This document shows positions 1-5,462 of a stretch of DNA of 13,460 bases, piece after piece (position 1 is the first letter of the stretch; each line of letters opens with the position of its first letter). A program made the position numbers and the translations under genes. The notes under the pieces are model-generated. The model searched no databases. It saw nothing but the letters and a program-made list of their open reading frames with translations, and was not told the DNA's origin. Origin of the DNA: Bacillota bacterium (GTDB lineage: Bacteria > Bacillota > Clostridia > Oscillospirales > Acutalibacteraceae); contig JAEWRF010000011.1 of assembly GCA_023460155.1 (NCBI GenBank), positions 1-13,460 of the forward strand. The letters run 5' to 3'.

Positions 1-657
1 TTTCAGAAAGTTCAACCCGCTCAGGCTCGCGTTAAAAAAGGATTCGTGTCTTTTTTCGCTCCGCGGGCAGTCCGGAATACGGATTATAAAGCAAAGGACC
101 AGAAAATCGAACCCAAACGTTGCCAGGTCAAGAATCAGCACCGCCCGCAGCCCCGCAAAAGCAAACAGAGCCGTGGCGGCCGCGGGTGCGAACAGCGTGA
201 TGAGGGAATCTGAAAACGCCTGCAGTCCCCCGACCCGAGTGTACTGATCCGGCGGCGCGAGCTGAGAAACCGCCACCGATGCCGCAGGGATCTGGAAGGT
301 ATTCACCAGCCCGATCACAAGATGGATTCCGTACAGATACCGCAGTTCGAGCCGGCCAGCGCAAAAGAGAACCAGCGCCGCCAGCGTACCCGCGGCGGCG
401 GCGGCGTTGCAGACCAGCAAAATGGTCCGCTTGTTCCATCGGTCGGCTGCCGCACCCGCGAAAAAGCCGAGGAAAATCGGCGGCAGACTTGCGCAGACCG
501 CCAGCAGGGCAACGCTCATCGCGGTCCCCTGTTTTTCATACGCCCAAACGATCAGTGCATACGCGGTCATGGCACTTCCGAGCGTGGAAACCGCCTGACT
601 GCCCCAGAAAAACAGAAAAAATTTCAGTCCTGAGAAAATTGAATTGGAATGTTTCAT
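1..657 (-). CDS. MFS drug-efflux-type transporter, 5' part only
   Basis: Open from the ATG at 657 to the window edge, giving 219 residues without a stop; the rest of the gene lies outside. The protein is an alternation of hydrophobic helices typical of the N-terminal half of a 12-helix major facilitator. Residues 64-77 (GFFAGAAADRWNKR) match MFS motif A between helices 2 and 3, and the sequence style (early AMTAYALIVWAYEKQGTAMS, then LPPIFLGFF) resembles the MFS_3 group, which includes macrolide (Mef) and enterobactin (EntS) exporters. It should sit in the cytoplasmic membrane and export a small molecule by proton antiport; the substrate cannot be told. The ribosome site is AGAAAGG, 8 bases before the ATG, and lies partly in a hairpin (668-699). 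A structured leader with a short ORF lies upstream, as seen for inducible antibiotic-resistance genes. Confident in the family, not in the substrate. Confidence 0.85.
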   Translation of the reverse strand, partial: MKHSNSIFSGLKFFLFFWGSQAVSTLGSAMTAYALIVWAYEKQGTAMSVALLAVCASLPPIFLGFFAGAAADRWNKRTILLVCNAAAAAGTLAALVLFCAGRLELRYLYGIHLVIGLVNTFQIPAASVAVSQLAPPDQYTRVGGLQAFSDSLITLFAPAAATALFAFAGLRAVLILDLATFGFDFLVLCFIIRIPDCPRSEKRHESFFNASLSGLNFLK

Positions 658-667
658 AGACTCGGCC

Positions 668-768
668 TTTCTTACCTGATTTTATTTCTTCGTAAGAAAT
701 GCAAAGTCCGATCGGACGGCAGTGAAACTCCATGCAGGAACCCATCCGGGTTCAGACTTTGCATGGAG
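668..768 (-). promoter_or_regulatory. Attenuator-like leader with alternative hairpins
   Basis: Read on the minus strand, CTCCATGCA (768-760) pairs perfectly with TGCATGGAG (736-728), enclosing a second perfect stem GAACCC (753-748) with GGGTTC (743-738) and a GGAT loop. The same left strand can instead pair as ATGCAAAGTC (764-755) with GACTTTGCAT (708-699), ten perfect pairs, so the two folds exclude each other. Directly after, TTTCTTAC (699-692) pairs with GTAAGAAA (675-668), covering part of the transporter's ribosome site. A 12-base palindrome GTCCGATCGGAC (717-706) overlaps the third strand. There is no U-tract, so translational rather than transcriptional control is the better guess. 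Confidence 0.6.
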
Positions 769-790
769 CCGTTGCATTCATCCGTACCAC
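752..790 (-). CDS. Putative 12-residue leader peptide of the efflux gene
   Basis: A perfect AGGAGG (799-804) lies 8 bases before a GTG at 790-788 that opens the ORF MVRMNATAPCKV, ending with TGA at 754-752. This is the best Shine-Dalgarno sequence near the transporter, yet it serves only a tiny ORF 95 bases before the transporter start. The last codons (CCA TGC AAA GTC) form the strand that can pair with either of two downstream segments, as expected for a leader whose translation sets RNA folding. Other readings exist: an ATG at 781 in the same frame (9 residues, spacing 17), or a TTG at 794 in another frame reading about 40 codons. No homolog is recognised; the coding claim rests on SD quality and position. 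Confidence 0.5.
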   Translation of the reverse strand: MVRMNATAPCKV

Positions 791-827
791 TCAAGCCACC
801 TCCTGAGCAAATCAATTAATTAACGCT

Positions 828-856
828 ATTATAACACCGCACGGAAAGAAGCGGAA
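828..856 (-). promoter_or_regulatory. Promoter for efflux leader
   Basis: A perfect TATAAT -10 on the minus strand (828-833) lies 24 bases before the AGGAGG of the leader ORF. A 17-base spacer puts the -35 at 851-856 (TTCCGC), which is poor. Transcription would start near 821 and give a leader of about 165 bases. Confidence 0.5.
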
Positions 857-869
857 GCCCGCGAAACGC

Positions 870-898
870 TTTACTGCGCCACAAAATTCTGATATAGT
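870..898 (+). promoter_or_regulatory. Promoter for the reductase-hydrolase fusion
   Basis: TTTACT (870-875), 17-base spacer, TATAGT (893-898). It is back to back with the minus-strand promoter of the efflux leader. The ribosome site AGGGGGG at 919-925 lies 5 bases before the ATG at 931. Confidence 0.5.
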
Positions 899-930
899 GA
901 GAAATATGGAATCCGCGCAGGGGGGTATTT

Positions 931-2094
931 ATGAAATTCTGTATTTTAATGGGGAGCCCGCGGCGGGACGGAAACACCGCCGAACTGGTAAAGCCTTTTG
1001 CCGACGAACTGCACAGGCTCGGAGCCGAGGTGGAGACCATCGTGCTGGCCGACCAAAAAATCGAACCCTGCCTTGGCTGCTACGCCTGTCAGAATCGTAC
1101 CGGAGAATACGGCTGTATTCAAAAAGACGATATGCAGAAAATCGTGGATGCCGTCGTCCGTTCGGACTGTTTCGTGCTTGCGGCTCCCATTTATATCTGG
1201 TACTGCCCTTCTCAGATGAAGGCCATGCTGGACCGATTTTACGGCATGAACAAATACTACGGGAAAGGAACCGGTTCCCTTTGGGAAGGGAAGCAGTGCG
1301 CCATTCTCGCGACGCACGGATACGACGCGCAGTACGGCGCGGGTCCGTTTGAAGCCGGAATCCGCCGGTTCTGCGAGCACGCAAAACTTCGCTACCGGGG
1401 CATGTATTCCGTGCGGGACCTGGACGACAAGGCGTCCTTCCAAACTCCGGAGGCGATTGCCGGCGCGCGGGAATTCGCCCACGCTCTATTGGAAGGCAGA
1501 CCTGCCGAACCGATCGACCGGTCGGAGGAAAAAATCGCTCTTCTCGTTGTGGACATGCAGACCGCCATCATGCGGAACCGCCCGCTGAACGGGAAAACTG
1601 CGGTGCAAAATATCAACCGGCTTCTTTCCACCTGCCGCCGCGCCGGAATCGAGGCAATCTTTGTCCGTCATGACGACGGGGTGGGAACAGATCTGGAGTC
1701 AGGGTCGGAAGGCTGGCAAATCTGGAAAGAGATTGTCCCCCTACCGGAAGAGCACATTTTTGAAAAGCGCTTCAACAGCGCGCTGAAAGAAACCGGACTG
1801 AAAGAATATCTCGCGGAACTGGGAATCCGCAGACTGATTCTGACCGGGATGCAGACGGAATACTGCATCGACGCTACCTGCAAGGCCGCATTTGAAGCAG
1901 GCTACCGGCTTGTGATTCCGGAAGGCGCGGTAACCACCTGCGACGGGCCGAAGTTCTCCGCCGAAGATTTGAACGACTTTTACCTGCACACCGTCTGGAA
2001 CGGTCGGTTTGCCGAGGTTACGGACATGGAAACGGTTCTGGAGATGGTTGCGGCAAAGCCGCAGCGCACATCCGGGCCCATTCCGGGCAAATAA
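931..2094 (+). CDS. Flavodoxin-like NAD(P)H reductase fused to isochorismatase-family hydrolase
   Basis: A 387-residue two-domain protein. Residues 1 to about 192 are a flavodoxin-like NADPH-dependent FMN reductase: the FMN phosphate loop is GSPRRDGNTAEL (8-19), a cysteine group C47-x2-C50-x2-C53-x8-C62 recalls iron-sulfur flavoproteins, and APIYIWYCPSQMKAMLDR (85-102) is typical of the family. Residues about 199-375 are an isochorismatase/nicotinamidase-type cysteine hydrolase with the triad D208 (VVDMQ), K279 (FEKRFNSAL) and C312 (GMQTEYCIDAT). Each half has the length of a stand-alone enzyme, so this is a true fusion through a short linker (about 190-200), in one uninterrupted frame. A soluble cytoplasmic enzyme using flavin and a nicotinamide cofactor, and hydrolysing an amide or related bond, is likely. 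The substrate is unknown. A second hydrolase of the family lies alone at 12341-12892. Confidence 0.88.
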   Translation: MKFCILMGSPRRDGNTAELVKPFADELHRLGAEVETIVLADQKIEPCLGCYACQNRTGEYGCIQKDDMQKIVDAVVRSDCFVLAAPIYIWYCPSQMKAMLDRFYGMNKYYGKGTGSLWEGKQCAILATHGYDAQYGAGPFEAGIRRFCEHAKLRYRGMYSVRDLDDKASFQTPEAIAGAREFAHALLEGRPAEPIDRSEEKIALLVVDMQTAIMRNRPLNGKTAVQNINRLLSTCRRAGIEAIFVRHDDGVGTDLESGSEGWQIWKEIVPLPEEHIFEKRFNSALKETGLKEYLAELGIRRLILTGMQTEYCIDATCKAAFEAGYRLVIPEGAVTTCDGPKFSAEDLNDFYLHTVWNGRFAEVTDMETVLEMVAAKPQRTSGPIPGK

Positions 2095-2111
2095 AGGACA
2101 GCCTGTTCCCC

Positions 2112-2130
2112 TTGCGGGCACCGCAATTTT
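2112..2130 (+). terminator. Weak hairpin terminator after the fusion gene
   Basis: TTGCGG (2112-2117), loop GCA, CCGCAA (2121-2126), then TTTT. The stem is only six pairs, and its left arm is also the candidate -35 of the amidase promoter, so one of the two roles may be fortuitous. Confidence 0.4.
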
Positions 2131-2140
2131 CCGGTATAAT
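2112..2140 (+). promoter_or_regulatory. Promoter for the omega-amidase gene
   Basis: A perfect TATAAT (2135-2140) with TTGCGG (2112-2117) 17 bases upstream. An 8-bp inverted repeat, ACAGCCTG (2098-2105) and CAGGCTGT (2141-2148), brackets the promoter exactly. Transcription would start near 2147, just before a GC-rich hairpin. Confidence 0.5.
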
Positions 2141-2160
2141 CAGGCTGTGAGAAACGACAA

Positions 2161-2186
2161 GGGCGCCGCGGCAAACCGCGGCGCCC
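2161..2186 (+). promoter_or_regulatory. GC-rich hairpin at the 5' end of the amidase mRNA
   Basis: GGGCGCCGCGG, loop CAAA, CCGCGGCGCCC: eleven perfect pairs, ending 8 bases before the ribosome site GGGAGGG (2195-2201). The following bases are TTCGATTC, not a T-run. It lies between the TATAAT and the start codon, so in the transcript it would be a 5' stem that may protect the mRNA or affect ribosome access. Confidence 0.6.
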
Positions 2187-2208
2187 TTCGATTCGGGAGG
2201 GAAAAAGC

Positions 2209-3051
2209 ATGGCTCGAAAATTCACGCTGGCCATCTGCCAGAATCCGGTCACGCCGGACAAGGAAGCAAATATTGCCCGCGCCGTTTCCGCCGTCGGCCG
2301 CGCCAAAGAATCCGGGGCGCAAATTGCCGTTTTGCCGGAGATGTTCAGCTGCCCGTACCAGAACGATCAGTTCGGGCTTTACGCGGAAGCGGAGGACGGC
2401 AAAACCGTGCGCGCGCTTTCAGAGGCTGCCCGGTCAAACGGAATTACTCTCTTCGGCGGGTCGATTCCGGAGCGGGAGAACAGCAGGCTTTATAACACCT
2501 GCTTTATTTTCGACTCCGCCGGGCATGTGATCGGGAAGCACCGCAAGGCGCACCTGTTCGACATCGACGTCCCCGGCGGAATTCGGTTCATGGAATCCGA
2601 GGTGCTCTCGGCGGGCAGCCGGATAACGGTTGTGGACACCGAATTCGGAAAAATCGGCGCGGCGATCTGCTACGATATGCGCTTCCCCGAGCTGTTCCGC
2701 CTGATGGCCTTAAAGGGCGCGGATCTGGTAATCGTTCCGGCCGCGTTCAACATGACGACCGGCCCGGCGCATTGGGAAACCCTGCTGCGCGCCCGCGCGC
2801 TCGACAACCAGCTTTTCGTCGCGGCCTGTGCTCCCGCGAGGGATGAGCACGCTTCCTATGTCTCCTACGCGAACTCCCTCGCCGTCGATCCGTACGGGCA
2901 GGTAATCGTGCGCGCCGGCTCGGAAGAAACCATGCTGCTGGCCGAGATCGACCCCGGCTACGCCGTCGCGGTGCGGGAGCGGATTCCGGTCATGCGTCAG
3001 AGAAGAACGGACCTTTACACGCTCACGGAAACCGGGAATCAGTCAAAATAG
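2209..3051 (+). CDS. Nitrilase-superfamily omega-amidase (Nit2-like)
   Basis: This 280-residue protein is a carbon-nitrogen hydrolase of the nitrilase superfamily. The catalytic triad is visible as E44 (VLPEMF), K113 (HRKAHLF) and C154 (AICYDMRFPELFR), one residue off the numbering known for mammalian Nit2 (43/112/153), and the length fits that family. Nit2 enzymes hydrolyse the amide of alpha-ketoglutaramate and alpha-ketosuccinamate, releasing ammonia and the 2-oxo acid; bacterial relatives clean up these side products of transamination. The motif VPGGIRFMES (121-130) also fits the Nit2 branch better than N-carbamoylputrescine amidohydrolase, although other small omega-amides remain possible. 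No signal peptide is seen, so it is cytoplasmic. Start: ATG at 2209, 7 bases after GGGAGGG. It has its own promoter and ends 13 bp inside the convergent transcarbamylase gene. Confidence 0.88.
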   Translation: MARKFTLAICQNPVTPDKEANIARAVSAVGRAKESGAQIAVLPEMFSCPYQNDQFGLYAEAEDGKTVRALSEAARSNGITLFGGSIPERENSRLYNTCFIFDSAGHVIGKHRKAHLFDIDVPGGIRFMESEVLSAGSRITVVDTEFGKIGAAICYDMRFPELFRLMALKGADLVIVPAAFNMTTGPAHWETLLRARALDNQLFVAACAPARDEHASYVSYANSLAVDPYGQVIVRAGSEETMLLAEIDPGYAVAVRERIPVMRQRRTDLYTLTETGNQSK

Positions 3052-3995
3052 GACTGCATTTTGTCTTCCCACAGAAGGGTGACCATCACCGCTTTTTCCG
3101 CGTGCCTGCGGTTTTCCGCCTGATCCAGAATATGTTCCAGATTTTTATCCGCGATGCCCTGCGAAATCTCGTAGCCGATATGCATCGGCATGTCATGCAG
3201 AACGATCGCCTTGCTGTTTTCCAGCAGGTCTTCGCTGAGCTGGCAGGGCATCATTTTTTTGATGACCTGCTCCTTGTAATCGGCATACTGAGGATTGCTG
3301 AAAAACTCCATATCCACCCAAGTATCGGTGTAGACGACATCCATCTCTCCGACCAATTTTTTGAGCTCCGCCGCCGGCATGGACGGATCCAACTCCGTAT
3401 AATGTCCATTCTTCTTGGCGTTCGCGTAAAAATCCGCATCCACTTCCGTTTTGTTCTCGATCGGCGTATAGGAATACAGTTCCCCGCCGAGGCGTGGGAA
3501 TATCTCGATCAGCGAATTCAGCACATTGTTTTTCGCGCCGATATACAGCATTTTGACCTGATAGGTGCCAAAGTTCTCTTTCACCGTCATGACGTCGGCC
3601 AGCGCCTGACAGGGGTGGAAGGTGTTGTCGCAGCCGTTGATGAACGGGCGCGCCGTCTTTTCCCCGAAAAGCTTCACCGTCTTATTGTATTTCAGCCTCG
3701 CCATAATAATGTCCACGTTGCGGCAGACATACAGAAGCTCCGAAACCGGGTCTCCGATGGTGAAGTTGCTGTCCTTCCAGAGCTGGTTGTAGTAGCTTCC
3801 GCCGAGCTCCGTGATACCGGCGGCAAAGGAAAGGAAGGTGCGGGTTGATGTTTTTTCGAACAGCATGTAAAGTTTTTTGCCCTTCAGGATGTCTCCGAAC
3901 TTTTCCGGGTCTTTCTTGATGGCCGCGGCGCGGTCCAGAATCGCCGTCAGCTCCTCAGCCGAGAAGTTCGAGAAATCCAGCATATTTTTAACCAT
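3039..3995 (-). CDS. Atypical ornithine-carbamoyltransferase-like enzyme
   Basis: A 318-residue member of the aspartate/ornithine carbamoyltransferase family. The carbamoyl-phosphate site is intact: FEKTSTRT (46-53), R100 in IIMARL, and HPCQALADVMT (127-137). GAKNNVLNSL (153-162) corresponds to the inter-domain GDxNNVxxSL segment of ornithine transcarbamylases. The parts that bind the amino acid differ: the usual DVWxSMG loop reads DTWVDMEF (224-231), and the HCLP motif reads HDMPMHIGYE (267-276), so the cysteine that contacts ornithine is missing. The enzyme should transfer a carbamoyl group to an amine, but ornithine, putrescine, an acylated ornithine or another acceptor cannot be separated by eye. 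Start ATG at 3995, with GAGGCG 7 bases upstream. The promoter region holds ARG-box-like palindromes, which favours an arginine-related role. It overlaps the amidase gene tail to tail. Confidence 0.82.
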   Translation of the reverse strand: MVKNMLDFSNFSAEELTAILDRAAAIKKDPEKFGDILKGKKLYMLFEKTSTRTFLSFAAGITELGGSYYNQLWKDSNFTIGDPVSELLYVCRNVDIIMARLKYNKTVKLFGEKTARPFINGCDNTFHPCQALADVMTVKENFGTYQVKMLYIGAKNNVLNSLIEIFPRLGGELYSYTPIENKTEVDADFYANAKKNGHYTELDPSMPAAELKKLVGEMDVVYTDTWVDMEFFSNPQYADYKEQVIKKMMPCQLSEDLLENSKAIVLHDMPMHIGYEISQGIADKNLEHILDQAENRRHAEKAVMVTLLWEDKMQSYFD

Positions 3996-4008
3996 GATTC
4001 ATCGCCTC

Positions 4009-4057
4009 AATTTATAAATATACATTATTTATAGCACATAATGATTATTTATGCAAT
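4009..4057 (-). promoter_or_regulatory. Transcarbamylase promoter with ARG-box-like operators
   Basis: On the minus strand TTGCAT (4051-4056), 17-base spacer, TATAAA (4028-4033). Two 18-bp AT-rich imperfect palindromes resemble the ArgR/AhrC box consensus (TNTGNATWWWWATNCANA): 4040-4057 over the -35, and 4009-4026 just after the -10. Each has one mismatch among the inner conserved positions and differs at the outer ones; their centres are 31 bp apart. The core ATAATGATTAT (4038-4048) in the spacer also fits the inner part of a PerR/Fur box. The promoter is fairly clear; the identity of the regulator is not. Confidence 0.5.
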
Positions 4058-4160
4058 ACTTTTTTTAAAAATCCTTTCGCTTTTTTCTGTTTTCTCAGGA
4101 ATAAGTCCTTCCGAAAAGCCGGAAACGCTGGAGAAAACCCCGCCAAAAACTTTTTCCGGA

Positions 4161-4175
4161 GCAGAACAGTTCTGC
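4161..4175 (+). promoter_or_regulatory. Perfect 7-1-7 palindrome before the MntR-like gene
   Basis: GCAGAAC-A-GTTCTGC is an exact inverted repeat. A TATACT at 4194-4199 can serve as a -10, which places this palindrome over the -35 position, where no good -35 hexamer is visible. An operator, possibly autoregulatory, is a reasonable reading. It does not match the Bacillus MntR box I know. The remainder of 4058-4229 holds nothing else I can support. Confidence 0.4.
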
Positions 4176-4229
4176 GCTGGAACGCACTGTGAATATACTG
4201 TTGCAGCAAAGTGAAACGGGTGGGGGCGC

Positions 4230-4724
4230 ATGAGCAGCAATTCCGATTCGGAGTTCCGGACTTCGAGGGGCTACCAGAAGATCAGTCAGCAGGAGGGCGG
4301 GGTCAGCTCCGCCGTGGAAGATTACCTTGAAATGATCTGCCGGCTCTGCGGTCGGGAGGGCTACGCGCGCGTCGGGAAGCTCTCCGAAATGCTGAACGTG
4401 AAGCCTTCCTCCGCCTCGAAGATGCTCGGGAAGCTCGCAGAAATGGGGTACGTCAAATACGACCGGTACGAGATCATTCTCCTGACGGAGGAAGGGCGGA
4501 AAGCCGGCGCGTATCTTCTGGAGCGCCACCGGATTCTGGAGGAATTCCTCACCCAGATCGGCAGTCCGAATCCTTTGGAGGAGACCGAGCTGATTGAGCA
4601 TTCCCTCAGCATTCAGACTGTCGGCCGTCTGAACGCTCTGATTGCGTTTTTCCGTTCCGACGAACAGGCCTTCCGGCAGTTTCAAGCGCTTTGGGAAAGG
4701 AACGCCGGCAAAACGGAACCGTAA
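4230..4724 (+). CDS. mntR: MntR-type manganese-responsive repressor (DtxR family)
   Basis: 164 residues. A winged helix-turn-helix domain at about 28-95 (YARVGKLSEMLNVKPSSASK, then a wing ending in LLTEEGRKAG) is followed by a dimerisation domain, with no C-terminal SH3-like domain, as in Bacillus MntR. All six MntR metal ligands are present at matching places: D31 and E34 (VEDYLEMI), H100 (ERHRILEEF), and E120, E123, H124 (ETELIEHSLS). The protein should bind DNA when loaded with Mn2+ and repress manganese uptake genes. The residues before VEDY form a 23-residue N-terminal extension relative to the Bacillus protein; an internal GTG (V29) is a weaker start than the ATG preceded by GGTGGGGG. 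No manganese transporter is nearby, so its targets lie elsewhere. A terminator begins within its stop codon. Confidence 0.87.
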   Translation: MSSNSDSEFRTSRGYQKISQQEGGVSSAVEDYLEMICRLCGREGYARVGKLSEMLNVKPSSASKMLGKLAEMGYVKYDRYEIILLTEEGRKAGAYLLERHRILEEFLTQIGSPNPLEETELIEHSLSIQTVGRLNALIAFFRSDEQAFRQFQALWERNAGKTEP

Positions 4725-4765
4725 AAAACACACCGCAGGGCTTAAAGCTCTGCGGTGTGTTTTTT
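4723..4765. terminator. Strong bidirectional intrinsic terminator
   Basis: A-run (4723-4728), a stem pairing 4728-4742 with 4746-4760 (15 pairs, one G-T wobble), and T-run (4760-4765). The A-run and T-run allow termination of both the MntR-like gene (plus) and kdpE (minus). The two stop codons, TAA at 4722-4724 and the minus-strand TAA at 4766-4764, lie in its flanks. Confidence 0.95.
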
Positions 4766-5462
4766 AATCGGGAACCTCCATCAGTTGGTAGCCGATGCCG
4801 ATATGGGTTTTAATGTACACCGGGTTTGCCGGATCCTTTTCCACCTTTTTGCGGAGCGTCGCCATGAAGACCCGCAGGGAGCTGCCGTCATCGCTGTCGG
4901 TGCCCCAGACCTCCGAGAGAAGGTACCGGTGCGTGAGCACCTTGCCCTCGTTCCGCGCAAGAATGCAGAGCAGCTTATACTCAATTGGGGTGAGGTGAAT
5001 TTCTTTCCCGTCGACGGAAACGGTACAGCTTGCGAAATCTATCTTTAAGCCTCCGTTCACGAAGGCAGACTCCGCCGGGTCCGGCCCGCCGAAGTTCATT
5101 TTCCGGATTGCCACGCGGATGCGGGCCAAAAGCTCCTCCACGCTGAACGGTTTCGTCAGGTAATCGTCCGCCCCCGCATCCAGGGCGCCGATTTTATCCT
5201 TATCCTCACTCCGCGCGCTTACGACGATGATCGGCCGGTTCGTCCAAGACCGGATTTTCCGGATGATGTCTACCCCGTCCATATCGGGCAGGCCGAGGTC
5301 GAGAACGATGAGGTCCGGGCGCCTGGAAATCGCCTGCATCAGACCCGCGGCGCCGTTGTGCGCCGAAAGGAAGTTGTACCGGTGCGACATTTCCAGAGTC
5401 GCCGCAATGAGGTTCCGGATTGCCCGGTCATCCTCAACTACCAAGATGGTTCGCTTTTCCAT
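4764..5462 (-). CDS. kdpE: KdpE, OmpR-family response regulator
   Basis: 232 residues: a receiver domain (about 4-118) with acidic pocket D11/D12, phosphoacceptor D55 (LIVLDLGLPD), S82 and K104, and a winged-helix DNA-binding domain (about 130-228) with the OmpR-type pattern HLTPIEYKLLCILARNEGKV and a closing IGIGYQL hairpin. Phosphorylated by KdpD, KdpE activates the high-affinity potassium pump operon kdpFABC. The start ATG at 5462 lies inside the kdpD 3' end (29-bp overlap), with GGAGGA 11 bases before it within kdpD, so the two are translationally coupled. The usual target operon is not in the window. Identity follows from the partner as much as from the sequence, since OmpR-type regulators are alike. 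Confidence 0.93.
   Translation of the reverse strand: MEKRTILVVEDDRAIRNLIAATLEMSHRYNFLSAHNGAAGLMQAISRRPDLIVLDLGLPDMDGVDIIRKIRSWTNRPIIVVSARSEDKDKIGALDAGADDYLTKPFSVEELLARIRVAIRKMNFGGPDPAESAFVNGGLKIDFASCTVSVDGKEIHLTPIEYKLLCILARNEGKVLTHRYLLSEVWGTDSDDGSSLRVFMATLRKKVEKDPANPVYIKTHIGIGYQLMEVPD

Noticed and set aside
2161..2186. Intrinsic terminator of the fusion gene
   Set aside because: The stem is strong, but TTCGATTC follows instead of a T-run, and it lies downstream of the amidase TATAAT.
4058..4229. Riboswitch or small RNA between the transcarbamylase and the MntR-like gene
   Set aside because: Apart from the 15-bp palindrome and a -10, only weak imperfect stems are visible, and nothing matches a riboswitch core that I know.
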